NCBI RefSeq assembly: GCF_025145645.1
Contig: NZ_CP102252.1
Location: 124,001 to 188,000 of the forward strand
Source: Alistipes senegalensis JC50
GTDB taxonomy: Bacteria; Bacteroidota; Bacteroidia; Bacteroidales; Rikenellaceae
DNA length: 64,000 nucleotides
Direction of reading: 5' to 3'
In this document: positions 1 through 8,174 of the stretch, in pieces
Numbering within the stretch: position 1 is the stretch's first letter
How the letters are laid out: every line of letters starts with the position of its first letter
Program-made: the position numbers and the translations under genes
Notes under the pieces: model-generated
The model's input: only the letters and a program-made list of their open reading frames with translations
Databases searched by the model: none
Told to the model about the DNA's origin: nothing

Positions 1-1130
1 TAGGGATTCACCTCGTCGCACCGCACGCCGCCGGCCGTCGTGACGGCGTATTCGAACGGCGCATAGTCCGTGATCGGAAAGGTCAGCCCCTTGAGCGTCC
101 GCACGAGGCGCGTGATCTGCTCTTCGGTGAGTTTGCCGACATAGCATTTCGAATGGATGTCCATCTCCTGCGCCAGCGGCATCACCAGCGGTTTGGGAAC
201 CAGCTTGCGCAGCAGTTCGCCGAAGAACTCCGTCGGTTCCAGCCCGGCCAGCTCGCGGGCGATGCGGTCGCGCAAAACCTCCTCCGTAAGCGCGGGTTTC
301 AGGTCGAGCGTCAGCTTCACCCGCCGGCCGTCGATCAGGGCGTCCACCGCATCGCGGCTCATGCGCAGCGCCACGGCGCCCTCGATGCCGCGGTCGGAAA
401 AGCCGATCTCGCCGAACTCCTCGCGCACGGGTTCATTGTCTATATATAAGGTGGCGCGCACGTTGCGCAGCAACACCTTGTCGAGGTAACGGATCTGGGC
501 GTGCGACGAAACGAGCGGCGTCAGCGACGGGCGCAGCGGCTCGATCGTATGGCCCAGGTCGGCGGCGAAGGCATAGCCGTCGCCCGTCGATCCGGTCGCG
601 GGATACGACACGCCGCCCGTGGCGAGGATCACCTGCGCGCACTCCTCCTTGCGTTCGAAACCCCGCTTGTTGATATATTTCACGCCGAAGACCCGGTTTC
701 CGAGGGTCATGATCTCCGTGACGCGCGTGTCGTAGATGATCTTGACGCCGTTTTCGAAGCAGTATTCCAGCAGGGCGTTGGCGATGTCCCACGCCTTGCC
801 GCTCTTGGGGAAAACCCGCTCGCCGCGCTCGATTTCGAGCTTCACGCCCGCGCGTTCGAAAAACCGGATCGTCGCACGGTTGTTGAACTCGGCGAACGCC
901 TGCGCGAAAAAGTCGGCGTTAGTGCGCACCTGCTCCGCAAACTCCTCGGCGGGCCGGGCGTTGGTGACGTTGCAGCGGCCTTTGCCGGTGATGCGGACCT
1001 TGCGGCCCGACTTCTCCATCTTTTCGATCAGCAGCACACGGCGCCCGTTGCGCGCCGCGGTGCCTGCGGCCATCATGCCCGCGGCGCCCGCCCCGACGAC
1101 GATAACGTCATACGGCTGTCTTTCTTCCAT
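1..1130 (-). CDS. HI0933-like NAD(P)/FAD-dependent oxidoreductase (3' end cut by window)
   Basis: The frame is open from an ATG at 1130 to the window edge, giving 376 residues of a family usually a little over 400 long. A Rossmann FAD-binding motif GAGAAG lies at residues 13-18. The family signature GKGRCNVTN follows at about 49-57, then an ATGG turn near 170. Near the edge is a TAGGV stretch, the conserved late flavin-binding segment, so only a short C-terminal tail is missing. These features match the HI0933/BaiN/YhiN flavoproteins, soluble FAD enzymes whose physiological substrate is mostly unknown. The gene is divergent from nusB, with a TATCTTTG box at 1147-1154 just upstream. The family call is firm; the substrate is not assigned. 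Confidence 0.88.
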   Translation of the reverse strand, partial: MEERQPYDVIVVGAGAAGMMAAGTAARNGRRVLLIEKMEKSGRKVRITGKGRCNVTNARPAEEFAEQVRTNADFFAQAFAEFNNRATIRFFERAGVKLEIERGERVFPKSGKAWDIANALLEYCFENGVKIIYDTRVTEIMTLGNRVFGVKYINKRGFERKEECAQVILATGGVSYPATGSTGDGYAFAADLGHTIEPLRPSLTPLVSSHAQIRYLDKVLLRNVRATLYIDNEPVREEFGEIGFSDRGIEGAVALRMSRDAVDALIDGRRVKLTLDLKPALTEEVLRDRIARELAGLEPTEFFGELLRKLVPKPLVMPLAQEMDIHSKCYVGKLTEEQITRLVRTLKGLTFPITDYAPFEYAVTTAGGVRCDEVNP

Positions 1131-1146
1131 TTGTTCCATACGGGTG

Positions 1147-1195
1147 CAAAGATAGGGATTTATTTCTTTCATTCCGGAAAAAATTCCTATCTTTG
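1147..1195. promoter_or_regulatory. Divergent promoters, oxidoreductase / nusB
   Basis: Two Bacteroidota-type -7 boxes TATCTTTG face away from each other: one on the minus strand at 1147-1154 for the oxidoreductase and one on the plus strand at 1188-1195 for nusB. Upstream TTTC-like elements are weak, so the boxes are the main support. Confidence 0.6.
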
Positions 1196-1230
1196 CGGCC
1201 GTTGAAACCGTTCCAATCGTTCTAAAAGAT

Positions 1231-2169
1231 ATGTTGAGCAGAAGATTACTTCGTATAAAGGTCGTCAAGGCGCTGTTCGCCCACCTCAAGTCGGGCGCCG
1301 ACAACATGATCGCGTCGGAAAAGACGCTCATGGCATCCGTGGACAAAGCCTACGACCTCTATTTCCAGATACTGACCCTTCCCGTGGAGATCGCACGCTA
1401 TGCCGAACAGCGTCAGGAACTGGCCAAGCAGAAGAAACTGCCGACATTCGAGGACCTCAACCCCAACACCAAATTCGTAGACAACGCCGTGATCCGCACC
1501 ATCGCCAACAGCGACGCGGTGAACGACCATATCGCCGCCCGCAAGCTGGGCTGGGCGAAATATCCCGAGCTGATCCGCACGCTCTACACGCAGCTCACCG
1601 AGAGCGACTATTACAAGAATTACATGCAGCGCGAAGAGCGCCCGTTCGACGAAGACAAAAAACTGCTGGAGGATTTCTTCAAGGAGCTCCAGAGCTGCGA
1701 GGCGCTGGACGACGTGCTGGAAGAGATGTCGATCCTGTGGAGCGACGACCTCCCCTATATCATCATGATGATCCTGCGCACGCTGTCGGGACTGCGCGTG
1801 TCGCACACCGAACTGCGGGTTCCCCCGAAATTCAAGAGCGACGAGGACCCGGCGTTCGTCAAGACGCTGTTCGAAAAGTCGCTGGTCAACTACTCGACCT
1901 ATCAGGACTACATCGAAAAGTTCACCTCGAACTGGGATGTCGAGCGCATCGTCTTCATGGACAACCTCATCATCGGCACGGCGATGGCCGAGCTGACCTC
2001 GTTCCCGTCGATCCCCGTGAAGGTGACGCTCGACGAGTGGATCGAAATCTCGAAATACTACTCCACCCCCGGCAGCAGCACCTTCATCAACGGCGTGCTG
2101 GACAAGATCGTCGAGTCGCTCACCGCCGAGGGAAGCATCAAGAAAGCGGGCCGCGGCCTGATCGAATAA
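1231..2169 (+). CDS. nusB: Transcription antitermination protein NusB
   Basis: NusB joins NusE (ribosomal protein S10) on boxA RNA in rRNA operon antitermination. The 312-residue protein has the N-terminal RRLLRIKVVKALFAH helix, comparable to the RxxAxxxLY start of the family. The classic NusB C-terminal block lies at about 230-300: ERIVFMDNLIIGTAMAEL, then a VTLDEWIEISKYY segment and FINGVLDKI. It is about twice the length of E. coli NusB because of a long helical insertion, which is usual in Bacteroidota. It starts 35 nt after a TATCTTTG promoter box and is followed 12 nt later by the DUF1573 gene and then yajC, a co-transcribed arrangement. Confidence 0.93.
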   Translation: MLSRRLLRIKVVKALFAHLKSGADNMIASEKTLMASVDKAYDLYFQILTLPVEIARYAEQRQELAKQKKLPTFEDLNPNTKFVDNAVIRTIANSDAVNDHIAARKLGWAKYPELIRTLYTQLTESDYYKNYMQREERPFDEDKKLLEDFFKELQSCEALDDVLEEMSILWSDDLPYIIMMILRTLSGLRVSHTELRVPPKFKSDEDPAFVKTLFEKSLVNYSTYQDYIEKFTSNWDVERIVFMDNLIIGTAMAELTSFPSIPVKVTLDEWIEISKYYSTPGSSTFINGVLDKIVESLTAEGSIKKAGRGLIE

Positions 2170-2181
2170 CCCCTTTCAAGT

Positions 2182-2595
2182 ATGTTCCGCGCGTTGGCCA
2201 TCCTCGTCCCGGCCCTCCTGACGGCAGCCTGCGGCACACGGCCTCAGACGACCGAACGCAAAGGCCGAATCATCGCGCTTACGGATTCGATTCTCACCGC
2301 GGGAGGCACCGACACCGTGCGTTTCGGACGCCTCGGCTCGGGCGAGATCGCCCAGCTGCGAATCTGGCTGGCCAACGACGCAAGTCGTCCGGTAGCCGTC
2401 GCCTCCTACCGCCGCAGCTGCGGATGCACGTCCCTCGAATTTGATTCCCAGCCCATTGCGCCGGGAGACGCCCGGCAAGTGACGCTCACTTTCGATTCGC
2501 GCGGCGAATGGGGCTGGCAGCTCAAGACTTTGGACATCTCGCTGGCGGGCGCACAGCAGCCCCTGCGGCTGTTGGTGGAAGCGGACATAAAATAA
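2182..2595 (+). CDS. DUF1573 domain lipoprotein
   Basis: A 137-residue predicted lipoprotein: the hydrophobic leader LAILVPALLTAAC ends in a lipobox with Cys at about 17. The rest resembles the DUF1573 Ig-like beta domain common in Bacteroidota, including the family-typical SCGCTS motif at about 78-83 and a PGD-containing turn before the final strands. DUF1573 has no established biochemical role; periplasmic or outer-membrane attachment is predicted. It sits between nusB and yajC with 12 nt to nusB, so it is probably co-transcribed with nusB, while yajC has its own weak promoter. Confidence 0.8.
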   Translation: MFRALAILVPALLTAACGTRPQTTERKGRIIALTDSILTAGGTDTVRFGRLGSGEIAQLRIWLANDASRPVAVASYRRSCGCTSLEFDSQPIAPGDARQVTLTFDSRGEWGWQLKTLDISLAGAQQPLRLLVEADIK

Positions 2596-2671
2596 ATCCT
2601 TGTTTATTCGGCAATAATTCGTACCTTTATGCCGTTCACTGAAATAAACACTTAAAAACAGAATAACAATT

Positions 2672-2992
2672 ATGATCAATTTTCTTCAGGGTGCGCCCAT
2701 AGAACCCCAGCCGGGTTTCATGCAGCAGTACAGTTTCATCATTATGATCGGCCTCATGGTGCTGGTTCTCTGGCTCTTCATGTGGCGTCCCGAGGCCAAG
2801 CGCCGCAAGCAGATGCAGGAGTTCCGCAACGGTCTGAAAAAGGGTGACAAGATCATCACCGCCGGCGGTATCTACGGCGTCGTAAAGGAGATCAAGGAGA
2901 CCACCCTGCTGATCGAGGTTGACGGCAACGTCACGCTGCGCATCGACAAGAACATGGTCGTAGCCGACAATTCGGACCTCCAGCGCCAATAG
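2672..2992 (+). CDS. yajC: Preprotein translocase subunit YajC
   Basis: YajC is a small inner-membrane partner of SecDF in the Sec export machinery. The 106-residue protein has one N-terminal membrane helix at about 17-40 (SFIIMIGLMVLVLWLFMW). The diagnostic RPEAKRRKQMQEFRNGLKKGDKI block follows, then a soluble beta domain with GGIYGVV. Length matches the family. A possible promoter TACCTTTA lies about 45 nt upstream in an otherwise AT-rich gap. SecDF is not in this window. Confidence 0.93.
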   Translation: MINFLQGAPIEPQPGFMQQYSFIIMIGLMVLVLWLFMWRPEAKRRKQMQEFRNGLKKGDKIITAGGIYGVVKEIKETTLLIEVDGNVTLRIDKNMVVADNSDLQRQ

Positions 2993-3065
2993 GAGTCGCC
3001 GACATATTACGAAGAGCTGCAATGCCTTGCAGCTCTTTTCGTTTCTTTCGTCACACGGATAGCTT

Positions 3066-3314
3066 ATGATACGTAAAATAACCCACGCCTGCGAGGGAAC
3101 CTGCTCGCGGCAGATCGAGATCGAAGTGGAGGACGGCATCGTCCGCAGCGTCGCATTCACGGGCGGCTGTCACGGCAATCAACAGGGCATTGCGGCGCTC
3201 GTGCGGGGAATGAAGGCCGCGGAGGCCGTGGCCCGGCTCGAAGGCATCGACTGCCGGGGCCGGGGCACCTCGTGTCCCGATCAGCTGGCAAAAGCGCTGA
3301 AAAAGGCTTTGTGA
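3066..3314 (+). CDS. TSCPD domain protein (TIGR03905-like)
   Basis: The 82-residue protein matches the small stand-alone TSCPD family related to the C-terminal zinc-ribbon-like domain of some ribonucleotide reductases. It keeps CEGTC near residue 10-14, the glycine-rich GGCHGNQQGI segment at about 36-45 and the terminal TSCPDQL motif at 71-77. The four or five cysteines suggest metal binding. The function of the free-standing form is not established. It stands 70 nt after yajC and is followed by the GlsB-like gene on the same strand. Confidence 0.85.
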   Translation: MIRKITHACEGTCSRQIEIEVEDGIVRSVAFTGGCHGNQQGIAALVRGMKAAEAVARLEGIDCRGRGTSCPDQLAKALKKAL

Positions 3315-3366
3315 ACGGTTCGGGAACGAATTTTGCAGCGGGTCGTGCGTTCTAAAACGCACGACT

Positions 3367-3624
3367 ATGTATTTTCTATGGTATTTGCTCCTCGGCCTGG
3401 CGGCCGGATGGATCGCCAACCTGATCGTCAAGGGAGGCAGCTCGGGACTCTTCGTCAACCTGATCGTCGGACTTATCGGCGGCGTACTGGGAGGCTGGAT
3501 ATTCTCGCTTTTCGGATGGGTGCCCGTAGGCACGCTGGGCAGCCTGGCCACGGCCGTCATCGGCTCGGTCGTCCTGCTGTGGATCGCGGCGCTCGTCTCG
3601 CACCGCAAGGTACGCGAACAGTGA
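3367..3624 (+). CDS. GlsB/YeaQ/YmgE family stress-response membrane protein
   Basis: An 85-residue membrane protein with three hydrophobic segments (about 2-20, 28-48, 55-78) and the glycine-rich GLAAGWIANLIVKGG and LIVGLIGGVLGGWIF motifs of the transglycosylase-associated / GlsB family. Members are induced by stress in many bacteria, but their biochemical role is unknown. It is the last plus-strand gene before the terminator at 3660-3707. Confidence 0.85.
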   Translation: MYFLWYLLLGLAAGWIANLIVKGGSSGLFVNLIVGLIGGVLGGWIFSLFGWVPVGTLGSLATAVIGSVVLLWIAALVSHRKVREQ

Positions 3625-3659
3625 TTTCATGTTGCGGCGTACGCCTTCGGAGATACGAT

Positions 3660-3707
3660 AAAAACGGATGCGGTAACCTGCGCAAACGCATTACCGCATC
3701 CGTTTTT
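3660..3707. terminator. Bidirectional rho-independent terminator
   Basis: A 17-bp inverted repeat (arms 3660-3676 and 3691-3707) has A-rich left and T-rich right ends, so it can stop transcription both from the GlsB-like gene and from the tRNA-Gln gene on the other strand. Confidence 0.88.
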
Positions 3708-3754
3708 ATTGAGCCTTGCGGCTTTTGCCGCAGCGTCTACTACCGCTGCGGTCG

Positions 3755-3825
3755 TTGAGCTGCCGGGATTCGAACCCAGAACGACAGAACCAAAATCTGC
3801 TGTGTTACCATTACACCACAGCTCA
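3755..3825 (-). tRNA. tRNA-Gln (anticodon TTG)
   Basis: Read on the minus strand, the gene folds as a tRNA. The acceptor stem TGAGCTG (3825-3819) pairs with CAGCTCA (3762-3756), with discriminator A at 3755. The anticodon stem GCAGA/TCTGT encloses the loop TTTTGGT, giving anticodon TTG (glutamine, CAA codons). The T arm carries GGTTCGAACCC. CCA is not encoded. A TATCTTTG promoter box lies upstream at 3848-3855 with an ATTG element 19 nt further. Confidence 0.95.
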
Positions 3826-3968
3826 AACATTCGCTCGAAAGCGACGGCAAAGATATACAAAAAATCGCAAAATCCAATCCAAAAAACAAAAAATGCCCCT
3901 TCCGGCAACTCCGGCCTCCGGTATTTTATTAACTTTGCAATTATCGGAACTTCAATGATGCGCACAGA

Positions 3969-5315
3969 ATGATAACGACAATGATTCTGCTCTTCGTGGT
4001 GGGCTATCTGTTCATCGCGCTCGAACACAAGACGAAAATCGACAAATCGGCCGTCGCGCTGCTCATGGCGGGAGCCATCTGGACCGTTTTCAGCCTTCTG
4101 GGCAACGATCCCGAAATCCAGCACGAACTGGTCGATCAGCTGGGCGACACCTGCGAGATACTGGTCTTCCTGATCGGCGCCATGACCATCGTGGACCTGA
4201 TCGACAGCTACGGGGGATTCGGCGTCATCACCGACCACATCACCACACGCAACAAGCGCAAGCTGATGTGGCTGCTCGCAATCATCACCTTCTTCATGTC
4301 GGCCGCGCTGGACAACATGACCACCACGATCATCATGGTCATGCTGCTACGGCGGCTGATCGCCAACAAAAAGGAGCGGTGGATATTCGCCAGCGTGATC
4401 GTCATCGCCGCCAACAGCGGCGGCGCCTGGTCGCCCATCGGCGACGTGACGACCATCATGCTGTGGATGCGCGGCAACGTCACGGCCGGAAATCTGATCG
4501 CCGCCCTCTTCCTGCCGTGCCTGGTGTCGGTGATCATCCCCACGGCCATCGCCAGCCGCTACGTCGCCGACAGGCCGGCGGCTCCGGTCGGCGCCAGGGC
4601 CCTCGCAACGGGATGTCCCGAGTGTATCGGGCCGCGTCTGCGCAAGTTCATCCTCGTCGTGGGCGTGCTGAGCCTGCTGTTCGTGCCGGTCTTCAAGAGC
4701 CTCACCGGACTGCCGCCCTACATGGGCATGATGGTTTCGCTGGGATTCATGTGGATACTGACCGAGATCATCTACGACCGCAAACGCAGCATCCGCAACA
4801 TGGAGGAGTCGATCCAGCCGCGCGTGGCAAAGGTGCTGAAACACATCGACATGCCGACGATCCTCTTCTTCCTCGGCATCCTGATGGCCGTAGGAGCCCT
4901 GCAAACCGGAGGCGTGCTGACCGACATGGCCGACTGGCTGGACAAGAGCGTACACGAGGTGTTCACCATCGCAGGGGCTATCGGCCTGCTCTCGTCGGTG
5001 GTGGACAACGTGCCGCTGGTGGCCGCCTGCATGGGCATGTACCCCGTAGCCGACGCCGCTGCGGTGGCTGCGAGCGCCGATCCGGCCTTCGCGCAGAACT
5101 TCGTGCAGGACGGACTGTTCTGGCACCTGCTGACCTACTGCGCCGGCGTGGGCGGAAGCCTGCTGATCATCGGTTCGGCGGCGGGCGTCGTGGCGATGGG
5201 GCTCGAAAAGATCTCGTTCGGATGGTATCTCAAACGCATCTCGCTGCTGGCCCTGGCCGGTTATGCGGCGGGCATCGCGGTGATCTGGCTCGAACACCTG
5301 ATCGTCGGACTTTAA
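3969..5315 (+). CDS. nhaD: Sodium:proton antiporter, NhaD family
   Basis: A 448-residue polytopic membrane protein with about 11-13 hydrophobic segments, the size of NhaD antiporters of the ion-transporter superfamily. Recognisable NhaD features are the GAMTIVDLIDSYGGFGVI segment near 65-80, the polar AALDNMTTTIIMVMLLRRL helix near 110-130 and ANSGGAWSPIGDVTTIMLW near 148-166. The repeated SSVVDNVPLVAACMGMY motif near 340 places the ion-binding Asp-Asn pairs in both inverted halves. Predicted role is Na+/H+ exchange and pH or sodium homeostasis. It stands alone between a TAACTTTG box (3930-3937) and a terminator. Confidence 0.9.
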   Translation: MITTMILLFVVGYLFIALEHKTKIDKSAVALLMAGAIWTVFSLLGNDPEIQHELVDQLGDTCEILVFLIGAMTIVDLIDSYGGFGVITDHITTRNKRKLMWLLAIITFFMSAALDNMTTTIIMVMLLRRLIANKKERWIFASVIVIAANSGGAWSPIGDVTTIMLWMRGNVTAGNLIAALFLPCLVSVIIPTAIASRYVADRPAAPVGARALATGCPECIGPRLRKFILVVGVLSLLFVPVFKSLTGLPPYMGMMVSLGFMWILTEIIYDRKRSIRNMEESIQPRVAKVLKHIDMPTILFFLGILMAVGALQTGGVLTDMADWLDKSVHEVFTIAGAIGLLSSVVDNVPLVAACMGMYPVADAAAVAASADPAFAQNFVQDGLFWHLLTYCAGVGGSLLIIGSAAGVVAMGLEKISFGWYLKRISLLALAGYAAGIAVIWLEHLIVGL

Positions 5316-5321
5316 GCGAAA

Positions 5322-5347
5322 AGAGCGGGGCTGCGGCCCCGCTTCTT
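5322..5347. terminator. Terminator between convergent nhaD and vanW-like genes
   Basis: A short GC-rich hairpin built from AGCGGGG and CCCCGCT, flanked by A-rich and T-containing tails, sits between the two converging genes and could serve both. Confidence 0.75.
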
Positions 5348-5351
5348 CGTT

Positions 5352-6179
5352 TCACGGCTTTCCGGTCGTTTCGGAGAGGAACGGCGAATACATCATCAAT
5401 GCGTCGTTGCGGGTAATGTACTGCACATCCACACAGCGGCCCTCGGTGTCGTAAACCTCGCGGAAAAGTTCGTTGTGGCGACTGTAACCGCCCCACCATT
5501 CGCTCTTCATGCAGTGGCCGCGCTCGACGACGCGGTAGGCGAACTCCGGACGCCGGTCGGCCCGCCACTCCCCTTCGAGGCACTCCTCACCCACGGTGAC
5601 GTGGAGCCGGAAAGTAGTCTGCGTGTCGTTGCGGATCATCAGGTCGCGGTAGGGATAGACACACGTGGCTCCGCTGCCGAAAGGCTGCGTGCGGCCGCTG
5701 TCGGGAAACACGTCATAGGAGTGGCGGTAGCGTTCCACGACGGTCAGGGGCGTGTGGAGCGTCATCCAGAAGATCAGGTTCGACAGCTGACACAAGCCTC
5801 CCCCGACGCCCGGGCGGAAGGTTCCGCAGAAGAGGACGATGCCGTCGAGATACCCTTTGCGGCGCGTCGGACGCCCGATCAGCCGCCAATAGCTGAACGT
5901 TTCGCCGGGACGCAGGACCACGCCGTCGAGACATGCGGCGGCCAGGCGGAGGTTGACGATCTTGTTGTACTGGTATTGCATGTCCACGTCTTTCAGCTTG
6001 CGCAGAAGCGGCGTGCGGTGGCGAAAATGCAGGTGGGGACACCCCGGAGCCGAGGCTTTCCGGGCGAAGCGCAGTCCGCCGAAGTACCACATTCCATAAC
6101 GCAGGAACGTATACCAAAGGCGGCCGCACCAAAGGCGCAGCCGCGAACGTTTCAGCGGTCGGGGCGCGGACTGGTCCAC
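5352..6179 (-). CDS. VanW family protein
   Basis: A 275-residue protein with the VanW domain. It has PGETFSYWRLIGRPT at about 92-106, the GVGGGLCQLSNLIFW core at about 123-137, and PFGSGATCVYPYRDLMIRNDT further on. It lacks an obvious signal peptide. The family was named from vancomycin clusters, but most members have no known activity and are not resistance genes. It starts 2 nt after the stop of the upstream thioesterase, so the two are transcribed together. Confidence 0.85.
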   Translation of the reverse strand: MDQSAPRPLKRSRLRLWCGRLWYTFLRYGMWYFGGLRFARKASAPGCPHLHFRHRTPLLRKLKDVDMQYQYNKIVNLRLAAACLDGVVLRPGETFSYWRLIGRPTRRKGYLDGIVLFCGTFRPGVGGGLCQLSNLIFWMTLHTPLTVVERYRHSYDVFPDSGRTQPFGSGATCVYPYRDLMIRNDTQTTFRLHVTVGEECLEGEWRADRRPEFAYRVVERGHCMKSEWWGGYSRHNELFREVYDTEGRCVDVQYITRNDALMMYSPFLSETTGKP

Positions 6180-6181
6180 GG

Positions 6182-6556
6182 TCAGCCGAGTTTGGCCATG
6201 AACTTCGCGCGGTCCACGACGTAACGGATGTGGATGCCCTCGCCGATCATCCCCTCGGCGTCGCGGGCCCCGACGTTGAAGGTCAGCTTGCGGCCCTCTA
6301 CCTCGGTCAGCACGGCCGTGGCGGTGATCTCCGCCCCGAGCCCCGAGGGTTTGATGTGCGTGACGTTCATCTCGGCGCCGACGGTGGTCGAGCCTTCGGG
6401 CAGCTCGGAAGCCACGGCCGTCATCGCGGCGTTCTCCATCAGCGCCACCATCGCGGGCGTGGCGAATACGTCGAGGTCGCCCGAACCCATCGCGGCGGCC
6501 GTATTGCCCGGGACCACGGTCGCGGCACTGCGGGCGGAAAGTCCTTTTTCAAGCAT
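6182..6556 (-). CDS. Hotdog thioesterase, FlK (fluoroacetyl-CoA thioesterase)-like
   Basis: A 124-residue single hotdog-fold protein resembling the FlK thioesterase family: VFATPAMVALMENAA at about 31-45, a VGAEMNVTHIKPS strand at about 60-72, then the long central hotdog strands. Members hydrolyse small acyl-CoAs; the substrate cannot be told here. The frame stays open to 6694, but that longer start lies upstream of a promoter (TTTG at 6635-6638, 20 nt, TATCTTTG at 6607-6614). The ATG at 6556 with a roughly 45-nt leader is therefore chosen. The downstream VanW-like gene follows almost without a gap. Confidence 0.8.
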   Translation of the reverse strand: MLEKGLSARSAATVVPGNTAAAMGSGDLDVFATPAMVALMENAAMTAVASELPEGSTTVGAEMNVTHIKPSGLGAEITATAVLTEVEGRKLTFNVGARDAEGMIGEGIHIRYVVDRAKFMAKLG

Positions 6557-6606
6557 AATAATCGTTTTACGGGTTTCGTTCTTGCGATAAATAATTACCT
6601 TTGTCG

Positions 6607-6638
6607 CAAAGATAGTGCAAGCCGGGAGCAGAGCCAAA
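6607..6638 (-). promoter_or_regulatory. Promoter of thioesterase-vanW operon
   Basis: A complete Bacteroidota promoter on the minus strand: TTTG (6638-6635), a 20-nt spacer and TATCTTTG (6614-6607). It decides the downstream start at 6556. Confidence 0.75.
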
Positions 6639-6716
6639 TCCATTTGAGCCATGCCGAGGCGACGCCTATCCAAGCGAAAGTTTATCTTTCGCAAAGGTAC
6701 GATTTTTCCGCCGACA

Positions 6717-7295
6717 ATGAAAAAATGGCTGTTTCTGCTCGCTGTCCTATGCGTCGCCGCGCTCCCCGAGGCGCAGGCGCAGGGCGGGCGCGGCTTTTGG
6801 CATCAGGAGTGGACGGTCGAGAGGGGCGATTCGATCCCGCTGGTCCACATCCTGCCGGTCTATGTCTTCAGCCGTCCGGTGGACCTGCGGCGCTACCGCC
6901 GGCTGGTGGACGCCGTGAAGAAGGTCTACCCCATTGCCAAGATCGCCCGGGCCAAGATGGCGACGATGGAGGCGGAGCTCACGCGCCTGCCGACCAAGAA
7001 GGCGCAGAAAGAGTATATCAAGCAGGTTTACCACGAGATCAAGGAGGAGTACACCCCCGTGCTGAAACGCATGACCCGCACGCAGGGCCGCGTGCTGCTG
7101 AAACTCATCGACCGCGAAACGGAATACACGGCCTACGAGGTGCTGAAGGAGTTCCGGGGCGGCTTCGTGGCGGGATTCTGGCAGGGCGTCTCGAAAATCT
7201 TCGGTCAGGACCTCAAATCGCAGTACGACAAGGACGGCGAGGACCGGATGATCGAACAGATCGTCATTTATTACGAAGCCGGGCTGCTACGGTAA
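6717..7295 (+). CDS. DUF4294 family exported protein
   Basis: A 192-residue protein starting with a clear signal peptide (MKKWLFLLAVLC, cleavage after AQA near residue 22). The in-frame ATG at 6651 would place 22 basic residues before the signal peptide and is rejected. The body is highly charged and helical, with YPIAKIARAKM and LLKLIDRETEYTAYEVLKEF segments, matching the DUF4294 family of Bacteroidota, whose function is unknown. A TATCTTTC promoter-like box lies about 35 nt upstream. It is convergent with the barrel protein gene at 7302. Confidence 0.78.
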   Translation: MKKWLFLLAVLCVAALPEAQAQGGRGFWHQEWTVERGDSIPLVHILPVYVFSRPVDLRRYRRLVDAVKKVYPIAKIARAKMATMEAELTRLPTKKAQKEYIKQVYHEIKEEYTPVLKRMTRTQGRVLLKLIDRETEYTAYEVLKEFRGGFVAGFWQGVSKIFGQDLKSQYDKDGEDRMIEQIVIYYEAGLLR

Positions 7296-7301
7296 AATCC
7301 C

Positions 7302-8051
7302 CTAAAAATTGAACGACAAACCGACGCCCAGCCCGAAATAGGAGCGCGAAGGGCGGAACTCTCCGGCCCGGAAATTATCGGTCAGATAGCAATGATAGGT
7401 GAAATCGCCGAAGAGGTTGAACCGCCAGATCGGAATAATCAGCCGTACACCTGCGTCGAACGTGCAGGAAAAACGCTGCCGGACCGTATAGGGTCTCCAG
7501 GAGGAATCGGTCGTCGAATATCCATCGGTCGTGAAAGGCCCGCACATCAGTCCCGGAGTGAAACCCGCATGGACCTCGAACGCCGAAGGGAGAATGGCCA
7601 GCAACACGGTCAGGAATGTAGAGCCTGCATCCGCGCTCCGACCGCCGGAATAACCCCCGGAGGAATCGGTATAATAACCGTTGTAATAATTGTTCTGCAC
7701 GCTCCGTTCCCGGCTGTCACGCCGCCAGGCCGACGCGATGCGCCCGGTCCGCCAGGTGAATTGCAGCGGCACGGAGAAATAGTTCTCGGCGTCCTCGTCG
7801 AAGAAGACGTTCAGCCCCGTCCTGAATCCGATGTTGTAGAAATTGTAACGGGCGTAATCGATCGAAAAAGCCTGCAATTCGGGTCCCTGCCCGCTGCCCG
7901 CATAGATTTGCGCCCCGTAGCGCACGCCCAGTTCGTTGTCGAAAGTCTTCGGGACGGACGACATTTCCCGTTCGCCGGGATAAACAAGGGTTTGGGCCGC
8001 AGCCGGTCCGGCCACGACGGCGCACAGCAGCGCCGCAAAGAGTTTTTTCAT
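7302..8051 (-). CDS. Putative outer-membrane beta-barrel protein
   Basis: A 249-residue protein with a signal peptide (MKKLFAALLCAVVAGPAAAQ) and alternating aromatic/hydrophobic strands. It ends in a terminal phenylalanine (GLGVGLSFNF), the usual mark for outer-membrane barrel insertion. About eight strands are plausible. I do not recognise a specific family. It is convergent with the DUF4294 gene with almost no gap, and divergent from ffh. Confidence 0.65.
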   Translation of the reverse strand: MKKLFAALLCAVVAGPAAAQTLVYPGEREMSSVPKTFDNELGVRYGAQIYAGSGQGPELQAFSIDYARYNFYNIGFRTGLNVFFDEDAENYFSVPLQFTWRTGRIASAWRRDSRERSVQNNYYNGYYTDSSGGYSGGRSADAGSTFLTVLLAILPSAFEVHAGFTPGLMCGPFTTDGYSTTDSSWRPYTVRQRFSCTFDAGVRLIIPIWRFNLFGDFTYHCYLTDNFRAGEFRPSRSYFGLGVGLSFNF

Positions 8052-8174
8052 TCGAAGGAGTGTTGGTTCCCGGTAAATGTATGCCTTTTATATAGAATAA
8101 CAAAATTCCGGCAGCGGATTGTGCTTTGTGAAAGATTGATTATCTTTGTTCCCCGAAACAAGCCATAAACAACC

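Noticed and set aside
3627..4238. A minus-strand ORF across tRNA-Gln and nhaD
   Set aside because: It reads through the tRNA gene and terminator, so it is not coding.
5352..6179. Vancomycin resistance gene
   Set aside because: VanW-domain proteins are widespread without resistance; no vanA/B/H/X-type ligase or dehydrogenase is near.
6557..6694. N-terminal 46-residue extension of the FlK-like thioesterase
   Set aside because: The extension would begin upstream of the operon promoter and is not hotdog-like.
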